The notes: generated by a model not told the origin, from the sequence alone. Shown: positions 54,456 through 63,988, counted from the stretch's first letter. The stretch: 64,000 bases of DNA from Rhodovulum adriaticum (GCF_004345735.1 NZ_SLXL01000001.1:567876-631875), one strand, 5' to 3'. Numbers and translations are program-made.

Positions 54456-54931
54456 GCCATTTCCGCCGCATACGGGTTGCGCCGCCAGATCGAGAAGTTC
54501 AGCGCAAAGGCGTAGCTGGTCCAGACCACATAGGGCGCCACCAGCAGGCCGGCGGTCAGGTCGATTCGCCAGAACGACACGGTCATTGCCAGCACCGAGG
54601 CCCACATGCCGAACAGCACGACCAGCGCCGGGCCCAGCCGGTGCAGGCCGAAAAACACCGGCGACCATAATGTGTTGAACACGATTTGCAGGCCCCAGAT
54701 GGCCAGCGCATAGATCACTTCGGGATGGCCCGAGATGGCCACCCGCGTCGCCGCATAGGCCATCGACAGGTACAGGACGAACCAGGCCAGCGGAAACAGC
54801 CAGTTAGGCGGTGTCCAGACCGGTTTCGACAGGTTGTCGTACCACGTGCCGGGCGAAAAGAACGCGCCTGTGGAACCGGCCGCAAACGCGGTCGCGGTGA
54901 AAAGCGCAAAAAGGGGCCAATCAATCATCAT
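54446..54931 (-). CDS. tspO: Tryptophan-rich sensory protein TspO
   Basis: Outer-membrane TspO/MBR family protein which in Rhodobacter represses photosynthesis genes in response to oxygen and handles porphyrins. 161 residues with five membrane helices, very rich in Trp. The signature WTPPNWLFP lies at residues 39-47, and NTLWSPVFFGLHRLGPAL and VWTSYAFALNFSIWRRN close the fold. It follows crtB after 5 bp and ends the crtI-crtB-tspO run. Confidence 0.94.
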   Translation of the reverse strand: MMIDWPLFALFTATAFAAGSTGAFFSPGTWYDNLSKPVWTPPNWLFPLAWFVLYLSMAYAATRVAISGHPEVIYALAIWGLQIVFNTLWSPVFFGLHRLGPALVVLFGMWASVLAMTVSFWRIDLTAGLLVAPYVVWTSYAFALNFSIWRRNPYAAEMAGA

Positions 54932-54936
54932 GGCCC

Positions 54937-55995
54937 TCAGATAGCGCGTTTACGTTCCTCGACCAATGCGGCAACTGGTTGCGCCTGCCGGCGCTTGGCC
55001 TCCAGCTGGGCCAGCACGGCGATCAGCTCGCCCGCGCGGCCCTCGCCCCACGGATTGTCCGAGGGCAGGCGTTCGGCCGCGGCCTCGACCAGGTAGGCGC
55101 ATTCGGGCAGCGGCTTGCCATACAGCACGGCAGAGCGCGGCATAACGCTGACCACCAGCGTTTCCAGCGTGGACTGGATCAGCCAGCCGATCTTTTGCCC
55201 CTTGGTGGTGTAGGCGCGGGTGTTGATGCTGTCGTAATGGCGCCGCGCCACCTCGCGCCCGATGCCGCCGTAGATGTTCCGCGCGGCAAAGATACCCGGC
55301 CGACAGGCAAAGGGCAGCGCGGCCACCCCCGGTTCGGACCGGAAATACAGCCGGTTGGCATCGGCGATCAGCCGCCGGGTCAACTTGCGGATTTCGCGGG
55401 TCGGGCGCGGATTGTCGAAAAACGCCTCGATGTCGATCCCGGCCTGGGCCAGCCAGTCCAGCGGCAGATAGATGCGGCGGGCGCGCGCGTCCTCGCCCAC
55501 GTCGCGGGCGATGTTGGTCAGTTGCATCGCGACGCCCAAGTCGCAGGCGCGCGCCAGCGCGTGCGGGCAGCGCACCCGCATCAGCACCGTCATCATCACA
55601 CCGACCGCCGCGGCCACCCGCGCCGAATAGGCATAGACATCCGACAGCGTGTGATAGCGTTTTTCCATCGCGTCCCAGGCCATCCCCTCCAGCAGGGCCT
55701 CGGGCAGGGTGCGCGGCATCTCGAAATCCTCGACCACGGCGGCAAAGGCGCGGTCGGTGGGCGTGTTGCGCGGCTGGCCGCGATAGATCGCGTCCAGCCG
55801 TTCGCCCAGCATCAGGACGGCTTCGGTTTTTTCATGGGTCAGGTCGACCGCATCATCGGTCAGCCGACAGAACGCATAAAGCGCAAGCGCCGGATCGCGC
55901 ACGCGGCCCGGCAACAGGCGCGAGGCCGCGTGGAACGAATACGACCCGGTGCGGATCGAGGCTTTGCAATGCTCCAAATCCGCCGGGTCGATCAT
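54937..55995 (-). CDS. crtB: Phytoene synthase CrtB
   Basis: Joins two geranylgeranyl diphosphates to phytoene, the first step of carotenoid synthesis. 352 residues. The two Asp-rich metal sites are present: DDAVD at 47-51 and the NIARDVGED motif near residues 160-170. Family sequence runs throughout (RTGSYSFHAASRLLPGRVRDPALALYAFCRL in parts). One base separates it from the crtI stop. Confidence 0.95.
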   Translation of the reverse strand: MIDPADLEHCKASIRTGSYSFHAASRLLPGRVRDPALALYAFCRLTDDAVDLTHEKTEAVLMLGERLDAIYRGQPRNTPTDRAFAAVVEDFEMPRTLPEALLEGMAWDAMEKRYHTLSDVYAYSARVAAAVGVMMTVLMRVRCPHALARACDLGVAMQLTNIARDVGEDARARRIYLPLDWLAQAGIDIEAFFDNPRPTREIRKLTRRLIADANRLYFRSEPGVAALPFACRPGIFAARNIYGGIGREVARRHYDSINTRAYTTKGQKIGWLIQSTLETLVVSVMPRSAVLYGKPLPECAYLVEAAAERLPSDNPWGEGRAGELIAVLAQLEAKRRQAQPVAALVEERKRAI

Positions 55996-55996
55996 G

Positions 55997-57565
55997 TTAC
56001 CCCGCCTTGGCAGGGGTGGCGTCGGGCACGACCTTGCCGATCACCTCGGCAGAGGTGATGACGCTGGGCAGACCGGCGCCCGGATGGGTGCCCGCGCCGA
56101 CCATGTACAGGCCGTCGACCTCTTCGCTGATGTTGTGCGGGCGGAAGTTCGCACTTTGGAAGATCCGCGGCTCCAGCGAGAAACCCGCGCCATAGGGAGA
56201 CAGGTAGCGGTCGCGGAAATCCTCGGGCGTGTAGAACATGCTGGTCGAGACCTTGTCGCCCAGCCCCGGCAGCAGCTTTTCTTCCATGAAGTCCTGCACC
56301 ATCTGGCGGTAGCGTTCGCCATTGGCGGCCCAGTCCACCGGATCGTCGGTATGCAGGTTGGGCACCGGCGACAGCGCATAGAAGGTATCGTCGCCCTCGG
56401 GTGCGGCGGACGGGTCGGTGACGGTGGGCCGGTGGATATACAGGCTCATGTCGTCGGCCAGCTTGTCCTGGTGGAAGAAGATGTCCTTGACCAGCCCCTG
56501 ATAACGCGGCCCGTTCAGCACGGTGTGGTGGCCCACATCCTTCCACATGTCGCGGGTGCCCTTGGTGCCGAAATACCAGACGAACAGGCCCATCGACCAG
56601 CGCGACTTTTCCAGCTTCTTGTCGCTCCAGCGCCAGCGGCGGACGTTGCGCAGCAAGGTGTTATAGGTGAACCCTGCATCGGCGTTGGAAACCACCACGT
56701 CGGCCTTGATCTCCTCGCCAGAGGCCAGGCGCACGCCGGTCGTCTTGTAGCTGCGCTTGCCCTTTTCGACGGTGATCTCGTCAACCTCGGTGTTCATCAG
56801 CAAGGTGCCGCCCTGCCATTCGATGACCTCGGCCATGGCCTTGGCGATCGCGGCGACGCCGCCCATCGCGTAATGCACCCCGAATTCCTTTTCGAGGTAG
56901 GACACGAGGATATACATCGAGGTGACGTTGAACGGATCGCCCCCGATGAACAGTGGGTGGAAGGACAGCGCCATGCGCAGGCGTTCGTCCTGCACGCGGG
57001 ACGCGGCATGGGCATAGACCGACTTGTCGGCGCGCAGCATGCCAAAGATGTGCAGCACCTTGATCAGGTCTTCCCACTTGTGCATGGGCTTGCGGCCCAA
57101 TTGCTCGAACCCGAACCAATAGCGTTTTTCGCTGTCCTCAAGGAACTTGTCGTACCCGGCCAGATCGCCGGGGGACAGGCGGGCCACCTCGGCGCGCATG
57201 CCGTCAGTGTTCTGCTGGGCCTTGAACCGCTCGCCGTCGGGGAAGACGATTTCATAGAACGGGTCCATCGGGACCAGATTCACGTCCTGGTCGAAGTCGC
57301 GCCCGCAGGTTTTCCACAACTCGCGAAAGATCTGCGGCACCGTCACGATGGTCGGGCCAAGGTCGAATCGGTGGCCGTCCTGCCAGATCGCCGAGCCGCG
57401 CCCGCCGGGCACGTCCAGCTTGTCCACGACAGTCACGCGGTACCCCTTGGCGCCAAGGCGCATGGCGGCGGCAAGACCGCCAAGTCCCGCCCCGATCACA
57501 ACAGCTTGCGGGCCCTCGGCTCGAACTGCTTCATCCGCCAGGGCGGGATCGACTCGTGTCATCAT
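55997..57565 (-). CDS. crtI: Phytoene desaturase CrtI
   Basis: FAD-dependent desaturase that turns phytoene into neurosporene or lycopene. 522 residues. FAD-binding motif VVIGAGLGGLAAAMRL near residues 22-37, and the C-terminal carotenoid-oxidoreductase signature DGLYMVGAGTHPGAGLPSV. The number of desaturation steps (three or four) cannot be read by eye; CrtA nearby favours the spheroidene route and so a three-step enzyme. The start is one of two adjacent ATGs (57565 or 57562). A PpsR-type box lies 17 bp upstream. Confidence 0.96.
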   Translation of the reverse strand: MMTRVDPALADEAVRAEGPQAVVIGAGLGGLAAAMRLGAKGYRVTVVDKLDVPGGRGSAIWQDGHRFDLGPTIVTVPQIFRELWKTCGRDFDQDVNLVPMDPFYEIVFPDGERFKAQQNTDGMRAEVARLSPGDLAGYDKFLEDSEKRYWFGFEQLGRKPMHKWEDLIKVLHIFGMLRADKSVYAHAASRVQDERLRMALSFHPLFIGGDPFNVTSMYILVSYLEKEFGVHYAMGGVAAIAKAMAEVIEWQGGTLLMNTEVDEITVEKGKRSYKTTGVRLASGEEIKADVVVSNADAGFTYNTLLRNVRRWRWSDKKLEKSRWSMGLFVWYFGTKGTRDMWKDVGHHTVLNGPRYQGLVKDIFFHQDKLADDMSLYIHRPTVTDPSAAPEGDDTFYALSPVPNLHTDDPVDWAANGERYRQMVQDFMEEKLLPGLGDKVSTSMFYTPEDFRDRYLSPYGAGFSLEPRIFQSANFRPHNISEEVDGLYMVGAGTHPGAGLPSVITSAEVIGKVVPDATPAKAG

Positions 57566-57581
57566 GTCGCTAGGTTAAACC

Positions 57582-57599
57582 TGTCTAGTTTAGTTTACA
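57582..57599. promoter_or_regulatory. PpsR/CrtJ-type box near crtI
   Basis: TGT-N12-ACA, with TGTC on the left side. On the minus strand it overlaps a possible -35 box (TTGTAA) of crtI. PpsR/CrtJ represses photosynthesis genes under oxygen by binding this motif in Rhodobacter. Confidence 0.65.
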
Positions 57600-57656
57600 A
57601 TGCTTCTACCGGATGCGTGCCGGGGGCGGCAGGATACTTGCGGTCGCACCCCAAAG

Positions 57657-57674
57657 TGTCACACATGATTGACA
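57657..57674. promoter_or_regulatory. PpsR/CrtJ-type box upstream of crtA
   Basis: A perfect palindromic core TGTC-N10-GACA, ending 21 bp before the crtA start. Its centre is 75 bp from the first box, so cooperative looping between crtI and crtA promoters is possible. Confidence 0.75.
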
Positions 57675-57695
57675 GTTGCGAATGGAGAGTCGGCA

Positions 57696-58472
57696 ATGCA
57701 AGTCACCACCATCAGCTTTTTTCGTTATGACAACTGGGCCTCTCGATTGGAAGCCTTCAGCCAGATGGCGCGCGGCAGATTCGCGCTGAAACAGATCGCG
57801 GGGCTGGAGTTCTTCAAGATGCTCGGGACTGGGTCCGATGCTGGTTTCAACCCGCGCCCGAACGTGAACGTGAATGCGATCCTCTGCGTCTGGAAAGACA
57901 TGGAAGCCGCGGAAAACGGGCTGAAGTCCAGCATCACGCACAAGACCCTGCGCGACCATTCCTGCGAAACCTACACCATCTTCCTGACGCCGACCTCGTC
58001 GCGGGGCATGTGGTCGGGGGTCGAGCCGCTGAAGGTCACCGAAAAGGCCGACGATACCGGTAACATCGCCGTTCTGACCCGCGCGACCGTCAAGCTGCCT
58101 GTCGCGCTGAAATTCTGGGCCGAGGTGCCCGAGGTGCAAGAGCGCGTTGCCAAGCATCCCAACTGCGCCTTCCATATCGGCATGGCCGAGGTGCCGTGGG
58201 TGCAGCAGGTGACCTTCTCGCTGTGGAACAACAAGAAGGAAATGGGCGGCTTTGCCTATGGCGATTGCCCGCACGGCCATGCGGTCAAGCATGTCCGCGA
58301 AGGCGACTGGTTCAAGGAAGAGATGTATGCCCGCTTCAACATCCTGAAAGAAGAGGGTAGTTGGGAAGGTGGAAGCCCGATGAGTCTGCTCGCGACGGGT
58401 CGGACCTTCGACGAACCCAAGGCAGCGCCGAAGAAGAAAAAGGCGCGGAAGAAAACGGAAGAGCCTGCATGA
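57696..58472 (+). CDS. crtA: Spheroidene monooxygenase CrtA
   Basis: Adds a keto group to spheroidene to give spheroidenone, the oxic carotenoid. 258 residues. The start MQVTTISFFRYDNWASRLEAFSQMARGRF (in parts) and LEFFKMLGTGSDAGFNPRPN are typical. The last 20 residues (APKKKKARKKTEEPA) form a Lys-rich tail that is likely dispensable. ATG 57696 has GGAGA upstream. The stop overlaps the bchI start as ATGA. Confidence 0.94.
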   Translation: MQVTTISFFRYDNWASRLEAFSQMARGRFALKQIAGLEFFKMLGTGSDAGFNPRPNVNVNAILCVWKDMEAAENGLKSSITHKTLRDHSCETYTIFLTPTSSRGMWSGVEPLKVTEKADDTGNIAVLTRATVKLPVALKFWAEVPEVQERVAKHPNCAFHIGMAEVPWVQQVTFSLWNNKKEMGGFAYGDCPHGHAVKHVREGDWFKEEMYARFNILKEEGSWEGGSPMSLLATGRTFDEPKAAPKKKKARKKTEEPA

Positions 58473-59473
58473 CACAACCCTTTCCCTTCTCCGCCATTGT
58501 CGGCCAGGAGGAGATGAAACAGGCGATGATCCTGACCGCGATCGACCCGGGCATCGGCGGCGTGCTGGTGTTCGGGGATCGCGGGACGGGCAAATCGACC
58601 GCGGTACGTGCCCTGGCTGCCCTGCTGCCACCGATTCAGGTGGTGGCGGGGTGCCCGGTGAATTCGCCCTCGCTGGACCGCTGCCCCGACTGGGCGCATG
58701 TCGGCCAGCACGACATCGTCGAGCGGCCCACCCCGGTGGTGGACCTGCCGCTGGGCGTGACCGAGGATCGGGTCGTGGGCGCGCTGGACATCGAAAAGGC
58801 GCTGACCAGTGGCGAAAAGGCGTTCGAGCCGGGCCTGCTGGCGCGCGCCAACCGCGGTTACCTGTATATCGACGAGGTCAACCTGCTGGAGGACCACATC
58901 GTCGACCTTCTGCTGGACGTTGCCCAGTCGGGTGAAAACGTGGTGGAGCGGGAAGGGCTTTCCATCCGGCACCCGGCGCGCTTCGTGCTGGTCGGGTCCG
59001 GCAACCCCGAAGAGGGCGAGCTGCGGCCGCAGCTGCTGGACCGCTTTGGCCTGTCGGTCGAGGTGGCCTCGCCCAAGGATATCGACACGCGGATCGAGGT
59101 GATCCGCCGCCGCGATGCCTATGAAATGGACTATGACGGGTTCATGGAAAAGTGGCGCCAGGCGGACGCGGAACTGCGCGACGGGATCCTGGCCGCGCGG
59201 GAACACCTGACCCAGATCGAAACCGACGACGACGTGCTGCGCGATTGCGCCGAACTGTGTCTGGCGCTTGGGTCCGACGGTCTGCGGGGGGAACTGACGC
59301 TGCTCAAGACCTCGCGCGCCGTTGCGGCCTTTGAAGGGGCCGAAAAGGTCACGCGCGAGCATGTGCGCAAGATCGCGCCCTCGGCGCTGCGCCACCGCCT
59401 GCGCCGCGATCCGCTGGACGAGGCCGGTTCGACCACCCGCGTCGGCCGCGTCGTGGAGGAGGTGCTGGGGTGA
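58469..59473 (+). CDS. bchI: Magnesium chelatase ATPase subunit BchI
   Basis: AAA+ motor subunit of Mg-chelatase, which inserts magnesium into protoporphyrin IX, the first step of bacteriochlorophyll synthesis. 334 residues. Walker A is GDRGTGKST at 36-44; Walker B is GYLYIDEVNLLEDHIVDLLLD (in parts); the sensor region ARFVLVGSGNPEEGELRPQLLDRFGL (in parts) follows. ATG 58469 is coupled to crtA, and its stop overlaps bchD. Confidence 0.96.
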   Translation: MTQPFPFSAIVGQEEMKQAMILTAIDPGIGGVLVFGDRGTGKSTAVRALAALLPPIQVVAGCPVNSPSLDRCPDWAHVGQHDIVERPTPVVDLPLGVTEDRVVGALDIEKALTSGEKAFEPGLLARANRGYLYIDEVNLLEDHIVDLLLDVAQSGENVVEREGLSIRHPARFVLVGSGNPEEGELRPQLLDRFGLSVEVASPKDIDTRIEVIRRRDAYEMDYDGFMEKWRQADAELRDGILAAREHLTQIETDDDVLRDCAELCLALGSDGLRGELTLLKTSRAVAAFEGAEKVTREHVRKIAPSALRHRLRRDPLDEAGSTTRVGRVVEEVLG

Positions 59474-61170
59474 GCACCACTGGGTCCGTCTGGACACGGG
59501 TCGAGGTCGGGCTGAACGCGCTGGCCGTCGATCCCGCCGGGCTGGGTGGCCTGTGGCTGCGCGCCCGGTCCGGCCCGGTTCGCGACCGCGTGGTTGCCGC
59601 GCTGCCCGGCCTGCCGCTGCCGCAGAAACGGTTGCACCCGTCCATCGGCGACGAACAGCTGTTCGGGGGCATCGACCTGACCGCGACGCTGGCCTCTGGC
59701 CGTGTGGTCGAACGCAAGGGCATCCTGGCCGACCCTGCGGTCCTTGTGCTGCCCATGGCCGAACGCAGTCAGCCCGGCCTGGCCGCGCGGCTGGCCGGGG
59801 CGCTGGACCAGGGCACCGGGCACTGCCTGATCGCCATGGACGAGGGCGCCGAACCGGACGAAACCCTGCCGCCCGCGCTGACCGACCGGCTGGCGCTGCA
59901 TGTCGATCTGGACGCGCTGCCCTATGGCGAAACCGACCTGATCGAACTGGACGAGGAGGCGCTGGCCCAGGCCCGCGCCCGCCTGCCGCAGATCACCGCC
60001 GCGCCCAAGGTGCTGGAGGATCTGACCCTGCTGGCCGTTCGGCTGGGCATCGACAGCTTGCGCGCACCGATGCTGGCACTGCGCACCGCCCGGGCGCTGG
60101 CCGCCATCGGCGGCGGAACAGAGGTCGATGTCGATGATCTGACCACTGCGGTGGAACTGGTCCTTGGCCCCCGCGCCACGCAATTCCCCCAGGAAGAGCA
60201 GGAACAGGACCAGCCGCCGGAACCCCCGCAGCCCGAACCCGAAGAGCCCGAACAGGACCAGGACGATCCGGGCGAGGGGCAGTCGCTGGACGACCTGCCC
60301 CTGCAGGACATCCTGCTAGAGGCCGCGCAGGCCGCCCTGCCCGCCGATCTGCTGGCGCAACTGGCCGCCAGGAAAAGCGGCCGGGGCGCGATGGGCGGGG
60401 CCGGGGCCGGGGCCAAGCTGAAGGGCAACCGCCGCGGGCGGCCGATCCCCTCGCGTCGGGGGCGGCTGGATACGGGCAACAGGCTGGACGTGATCGCCAC
60501 CCTTCGTGCCGCCGCGCCTTGGCAGACCATCCGCCGGCAAGAGGCCCGGATCGAGCGCCGCCTGCATATCCGCACCGACGATTTCCGCATCCGCCGGTTC
60601 GAGGAGAAATCCGACCGCCTGCTGATCTTTGTCGTCGATGCGTCGGGGTCCGCCGCGATGACGCGCTTGGCCGAGGCCAAGGGCGCGGTCGAACTGCTGC
60701 TGGCAGAGGCTTACGCCCGGCGCGACCATGTGGCCCTGGTGGCCTTCCGTGGGGAAGAGGCCGAACTGCTGCTGCCGCCGACCCGGTCGCTGGTGCAGAC
60801 CAAGCGGCGGCTGGCCGCCCTGCCCGGCGGGGGCGGCACGCCGCTGGCCGCGGGGCTGAAAACCGCGCTGGAGGTCGCCATTCAGGCCAAGGGCCGGGGC
60901 ATGACCCCGACCGTGGCGCTGCTGACCGACGGGCGGGCGAATATCGCGCTGGACGGCACGCCCAACCGTGCGCTTGCAGCCGAAGATGCCACCAAGATGG
61001 CGACCGCGATCCGCCTGAACGATTTCCCCTCGATGGTGATCGACATGGGGCAGCGGCCTGAACGGTCCCTGCGCGCCCTGGCAGATACGCTGGGCGGGCC
61101 GTATATCCCGCTGCCACGGGCGGACGCGGATCGCCTGTCCTCGGCGGTGTCGGCGGCGCTGGACGTGTAA
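59470..61170 (+). CDS. bchD: Magnesium chelatase subunit BchD
   Basis: Platform subunit of Mg-chelatase that joins BchI and BchH. 566 residues: an AAA+-like N-terminal half with a degenerate nucleotide site, an acidic Pro/Glu/Gln linker at about 240-280, and a C-terminal von Willebrand A domain with the MIDAS motif DASGS at 390-394. GTG 59470 overlaps the bchI stop (GTGA). BchH is not in this window. Confidence 0.95.
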   Translation: MSTTGSVWTRVEVGLNALAVDPAGLGGLWLRARSGPVRDRVVAALPGLPLPQKRLHPSIGDEQLFGGIDLTATLASGRVVERKGILADPAVLVLPMAERSQPGLAARLAGALDQGTGHCLIAMDEGAEPDETLPPALTDRLALHVDLDALPYGETDLIELDEEALAQARARLPQITAAPKVLEDLTLLAVRLGIDSLRAPMLALRTARALAAIGGGTEVDVDDLTTAVELVLGPRATQFPQEEQEQDQPPEPPQPEPEEPEQDQDDPGEGQSLDDLPLQDILLEAAQAALPADLLAQLAARKSGRGAMGGAGAGAKLKGNRRGRPIPSRRGRLDTGNRLDVIATLRAAAPWQTIRRQEARIERRLHIRTDDFRIRRFEEKSDRLLIFVVDASGSAAMTRLAEAKGAVELLLAEAYARRDHVALVAFRGEEAELLLPPTRSLVQTKRRLAALPGGGGTPLAAGLKTALEVAIQAKGRGMTPTVALLTDGRANIALDGTPNRALAAEDATKMATAIRLNDFPSMVIDMGQRPERSLRALADTLGGPYIPLPRADADRLSSAVSAALDV

Positions 61171-61181
61171 AGGGGTGGCGC

Positions 61182-62045
61182 ATGGATTGGGCACGGGACG
61201 GACAGGACTGGCCCAACCGCGCGCATTCCCGTTTCGTGCGCCACCGCCCGCATCGCTGGCACATCCAGGACGCGGGATCGGGGCTGGTTGTCCTGCTGCT
61301 GCACGGCACCGGCGCAGCCACCCATAGCTGGCGCGACGTCTTCCCGATCCTGGCCCGGCGCTATCGCGTGGTGGCGCTGGACCTGCCGGGGCAGGGGTTC
61401 ACCCAACTGGGCGCGCGCCAACGCTGTGGCCTGGACCGGATGAGCCAGGACATCGCCGCCTTGATGGCGGGCGAGGGGCTGCAACCGGCGGCCGTTGTCG
61501 GGCATTCGGCCGGGGCGGCCCTGGGGATGCGCCTGCTGCGCGATCTGACACAGCCGCCGCACGCGCTGGTGGGGATCAACGCGGCGCTGGAAAACTTCAA
61601 GGGGATGGCCGGGTTGCTGTTCCCGATGATGGCGCGGATGATGGCGATCAATCCGTTCTCGGCCTCTGAAATCTCGCGCTGGCTGGGCAATGCAACGGGC
61701 GTTGAATCGATCATCGGCGGCACTGGCAGCCGCCTGTCGCCCGAGGGGCTGGCGCTGTATCGCACGCTGGTTGCCGATCGCCATCATACGGACGCGACGC
61801 TGGCGATGATCTCGCAATGGGATCTGGACGGGCTGCAGGCGGACCTGCCCCGGATCGACACGCCAACGCTGCTGCTGGTGGGAGATATGGACCGGGCGGT
61901 GCCGCCCGCGACATCCGTGCGCGCCGCCGAACGCATGCCCGACGCCCATGTGGAACATTTCCCCGATCTGGGCCACCTGGCCCATGAAGAGGCGCCCGAG
62001 GCCGTCAGCGCGCGCATCCTGGCGTTCCTGGACGCGCGGCTGTAG
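61182..62045 (+). CDS. bchO: BchO, alpha/beta hydrolase of the Mg-chelatase operon
   Basis: 287 residues, alpha/beta hydrolase fold. The nucleophile elbow GHSAG places the catalytic Ser at 109; the oxyanion region is LLLHGTGAATHSW, and a C-terminal HFPDLGHLAHEE supplies the His. In other phototrophs BchO follows bchI-bchD and is linked to magnesium chelation, but its exact reaction is not known. It follows bchD after 11 bp. Confidence 0.92.
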   Translation: MDWARDGQDWPNRAHSRFVRHRPHRWHIQDAGSGLVVLLLHGTGAATHSWRDVFPILARRYRVVALDLPGQGFTQLGARQRCGLDRMSQDIAALMAGEGLQPAAVVGHSAGAALGMRLLRDLTQPPHALVGINAALENFKGMAGLLFPMMARMMAINPFSASEISRWLGNATGVESIIGGTGSRLSPEGLALYRTLVADRHHTDATLAMISQWDLDGLQADLPRIDTPTLLLVGDMDRAVPPATSVRAAERMPDAHVEHFPDLGHLAHEEAPEAVSARILAFLDARL

Positions 62046-62054
62046 CGCCGCCCC

Positions 62055-63023
62055 CTATTCCGTATGGTGACAGGCGGCCTGCGTGCCATTGGCCAGCGTG
62101 CGCAGCTTGGGGCGTTCGGCCCGGCAGCGGGCATCGGCCAGCGGGCACCGCGGCGCAAAGGGGCAGCCGACCGGCAGGTTGACCGGGTCCGGCAATTCGC
62201 CCGGCGTGCGCGGCTTGTCGAAGGAACCGCCTTCCAGCTTGGGGATCGCCTCCAGCAGCAGGCGGGTATAAGGATGCTTGGGCTGGGCGAAAATGGCCTG
62301 GGTTTCCGCCAATTCCATCACCTGCCCCAGATACATCACCGCCACGCGGCTGCCGAAATGCTCCACCACGCTCAGGTCGTGGGTGATGAACAGGTAGGTC
62401 AGGCCGCGATCCGCCTGCAGGTCGGTCAGCAGGTTCAGGATCTGCGCCTGGATCGACACGTCCAGCGCGGAAATCGGTTCGTCCGCCACGATGAAGGCCG
62501 GGTTGGTGACCAGCGCCCGTGCAATGGCGATCCGCTGGCGTTGCCCGCCGGAAAATTCATGCGGCAGACGGCGTTGCCAGCTGGGATCGCACCCCGTGGC
62601 GGCCAGCACCGATTCCACCTGTTCGCGGACCTCGGCGGCGGGGGTGTCGGGCAGCAGGTGGCGGATCGGTTCGGCCAGGGTGTCGAACACGTTGCGCCGC
62701 GGGTTGAGCGAGGCATAGGGGTTCTGGAACACCATCTGCATCTCTGCCCGGATCGGCTTGCGCATGCGTTCGTCCATGGTGTCGATGCGCTGGTCACGGA
62801 ACAGGATCTCCCCGGCACTGGGGGCCAGCAGCCCCATGATGGCGCGGCCCAGCGTGGTCTTGCCGCAGCCGGATTCGCCGACCACGCAAAAGCTTTCGCC
62901 GGGCTGGATCGACACATCCACGCCGTTCAGCGCATGCAGCACCGGCTTTTCGCGGCTCAGGAAATGGGTGGGCAGCGCGAACCGCATTTCCAGCCCGCGC
63001 GTCTCGACAATCGGCTGGGTCAT
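62055..63023 (-). CDS. Oligopeptide/dipeptide ABC transporter ATPase (DppF-type)
   Basis: Second ATPase of a Dpp/Opp-type importer. 322 residues. Walker A GESGCGKTT near residue 45, signature FSGGQRQRIAIARAL near 160, Walker B FIVADEPISALD. The C-terminal oligo_HPY extension has the Cys motif CPFAPRCPLADARC. The start overlaps the stop of the DppD-type gene (ATGA). Substrate unknown. Confidence 0.93.
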   Translation of the reverse strand: MTQPIVETRGLEMRFALPTHFLSREKPVLHALNGVDVSIQPGESFCVVGESGCGKTTLGRAIMGLLAPSAGEILFRDQRIDTMDERMRKPIRAEMQMVFQNPYASLNPRRNVFDTLAEPIRHLLPDTPAAEVREQVESVLAATGCDPSWQRRLPHEFSGGQRQRIAIARALVTNPAFIVADEPISALDVSIQAQILNLLTDLQADRGLTYLFITHDLSVVEHFGSRVAVMYLGQVMELAETQAIFAQPKHPYTRLLLEAIPKLEGGSFDKPRTPGELPDPVNLPVGCPFAPRCPLADARCRAERPKLRTLANGTQAACHHTE

Positions 63024-63988
63024 GAGGCGGCCTCTTCCTCTTGCAGCGGGTGGAAACAGGCAACGCCGCCGGCAAGCGGCGGGATCGTGGCGCGGCAGCG
63101 GTCCGCCGCGAATTCGCAGCGCGGGTTGTAGGCGCAGCCGGGCGGCAGGGCCGTGATCGGCGGCATGGAGCCGGGGATCTGGTACAGCCGCTGACCGCGC
63201 CCGGCCTTTTGCGGCAGGGCCTTCAGCAGGCCGGCGGTATAGGGGTGGCGGGGCGCGTTGATGATGTCCTGTGTGCGGCCCTCTTCGACGCAGAGGCCCG
63301 CATACATGATCATGATCCGCTCGGTCACCTCGGCCACTACGCCCAGATCATGGGTGATCAGGATCAGCGCCACGTCGTTTTCGCGGCACAGTTTCAGGAT
63401 CAGCGCCATGATTTCCGCCTGGATCGTCACGTCCAGCGCGGTGGTGGGTTCGTCCGCGATGATCAGTTCGGGATCGGTCAGCAGGGCGATGGCGATCACC
63501 ACCCGCTGACGCAGCCCGCCGGACAGTTCATGCGGGTAGGCATCCATCCGCGATTCAGCGGACGGAATGGCGACCTGCTTCAGCCGTTCGATGCACAGCT
63601 TGCGCGCCTCGGCATCCGAAATCTTGCGATGCGCCTTCAGCGTTTCGATCATCTGCGTGCCGATGGTCAGCACCGGGTTCAGCGTGACCATCGGATCCTG
63701 GAAGATCATCGAAATCCGGTTGCCCCGGATGCCGCGAATGCCGCGTTCGGACAGGTCCAGCAGGTTTTCGCCGTGGAACATCACGCGGCCCCCGCTGACG
63801 CGGCCGGGATCGGCGATCAGGTTCAGGATCGCAAAGGCCAGCATCGATTTGCCCGCCCCGGATTCGCCCACGACGCCCAGGCGTTCGCCCTTTTCCAGAT
63901 GCAGGTTCACGCCGCGCAGGGCCTCGACCTCGTCCCGCTTGCCGCGCGGAAAGGCGACATGCAGGTCTTGCACTTCCAGCATCGCCAT
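63020..63988 (-). CDS. Oligopeptide/dipeptide ABC transporter ATPase (DppD-type)
   Basis: First ATPase of the same importer. 322 residues. Walker [10 protein letters not shown] near residue 41, signature [15 protein letters not shown] (Leu in place of the common Met or Gln), Walker [14 protein letters not shown], and a C-terminal [16 protein letters not shown] extension. ATG 63988 shares one base with a TGA on the same strand (63988-63990), probably the stop of a permease gene outside the window; an ATG two codons later is also possible. Confidence 0.93.
   Translation of the reverse strand: MAMLEVQDLHVAFPRGKRDEVEALRGVNLHLEKGERLGVVGESGAGKSMLAFAILNLIADPGRVSGGRVMFHGENLLDLSERGIRGIRGNRISMIFQDPMVTLNPVLTIGTQMIETLKAHRKISDAEARKLCIERLKQVAIPSAESRMDAYPHELSGGLRQRVVIAIALLTDPELIIADEPTTALDVTIQAEIMALILKLCRENDVALILITHDLGVVAEVTERIMIMYAGLCVEEGRTQDIINAPRHPYTAGLLKALPQKAGRGQRLYQIPGSMPPITALPPGCAYNPRCEFAADRCRATIPPLAGGVACFHPLQEEEAAS

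Noticed and set aside
55949-57730. A 593-codon plus-strand frame
   Set aside because: Antisense shadow of crtI, which has clear FAD and carotenoid-oxidoreductase motifs.
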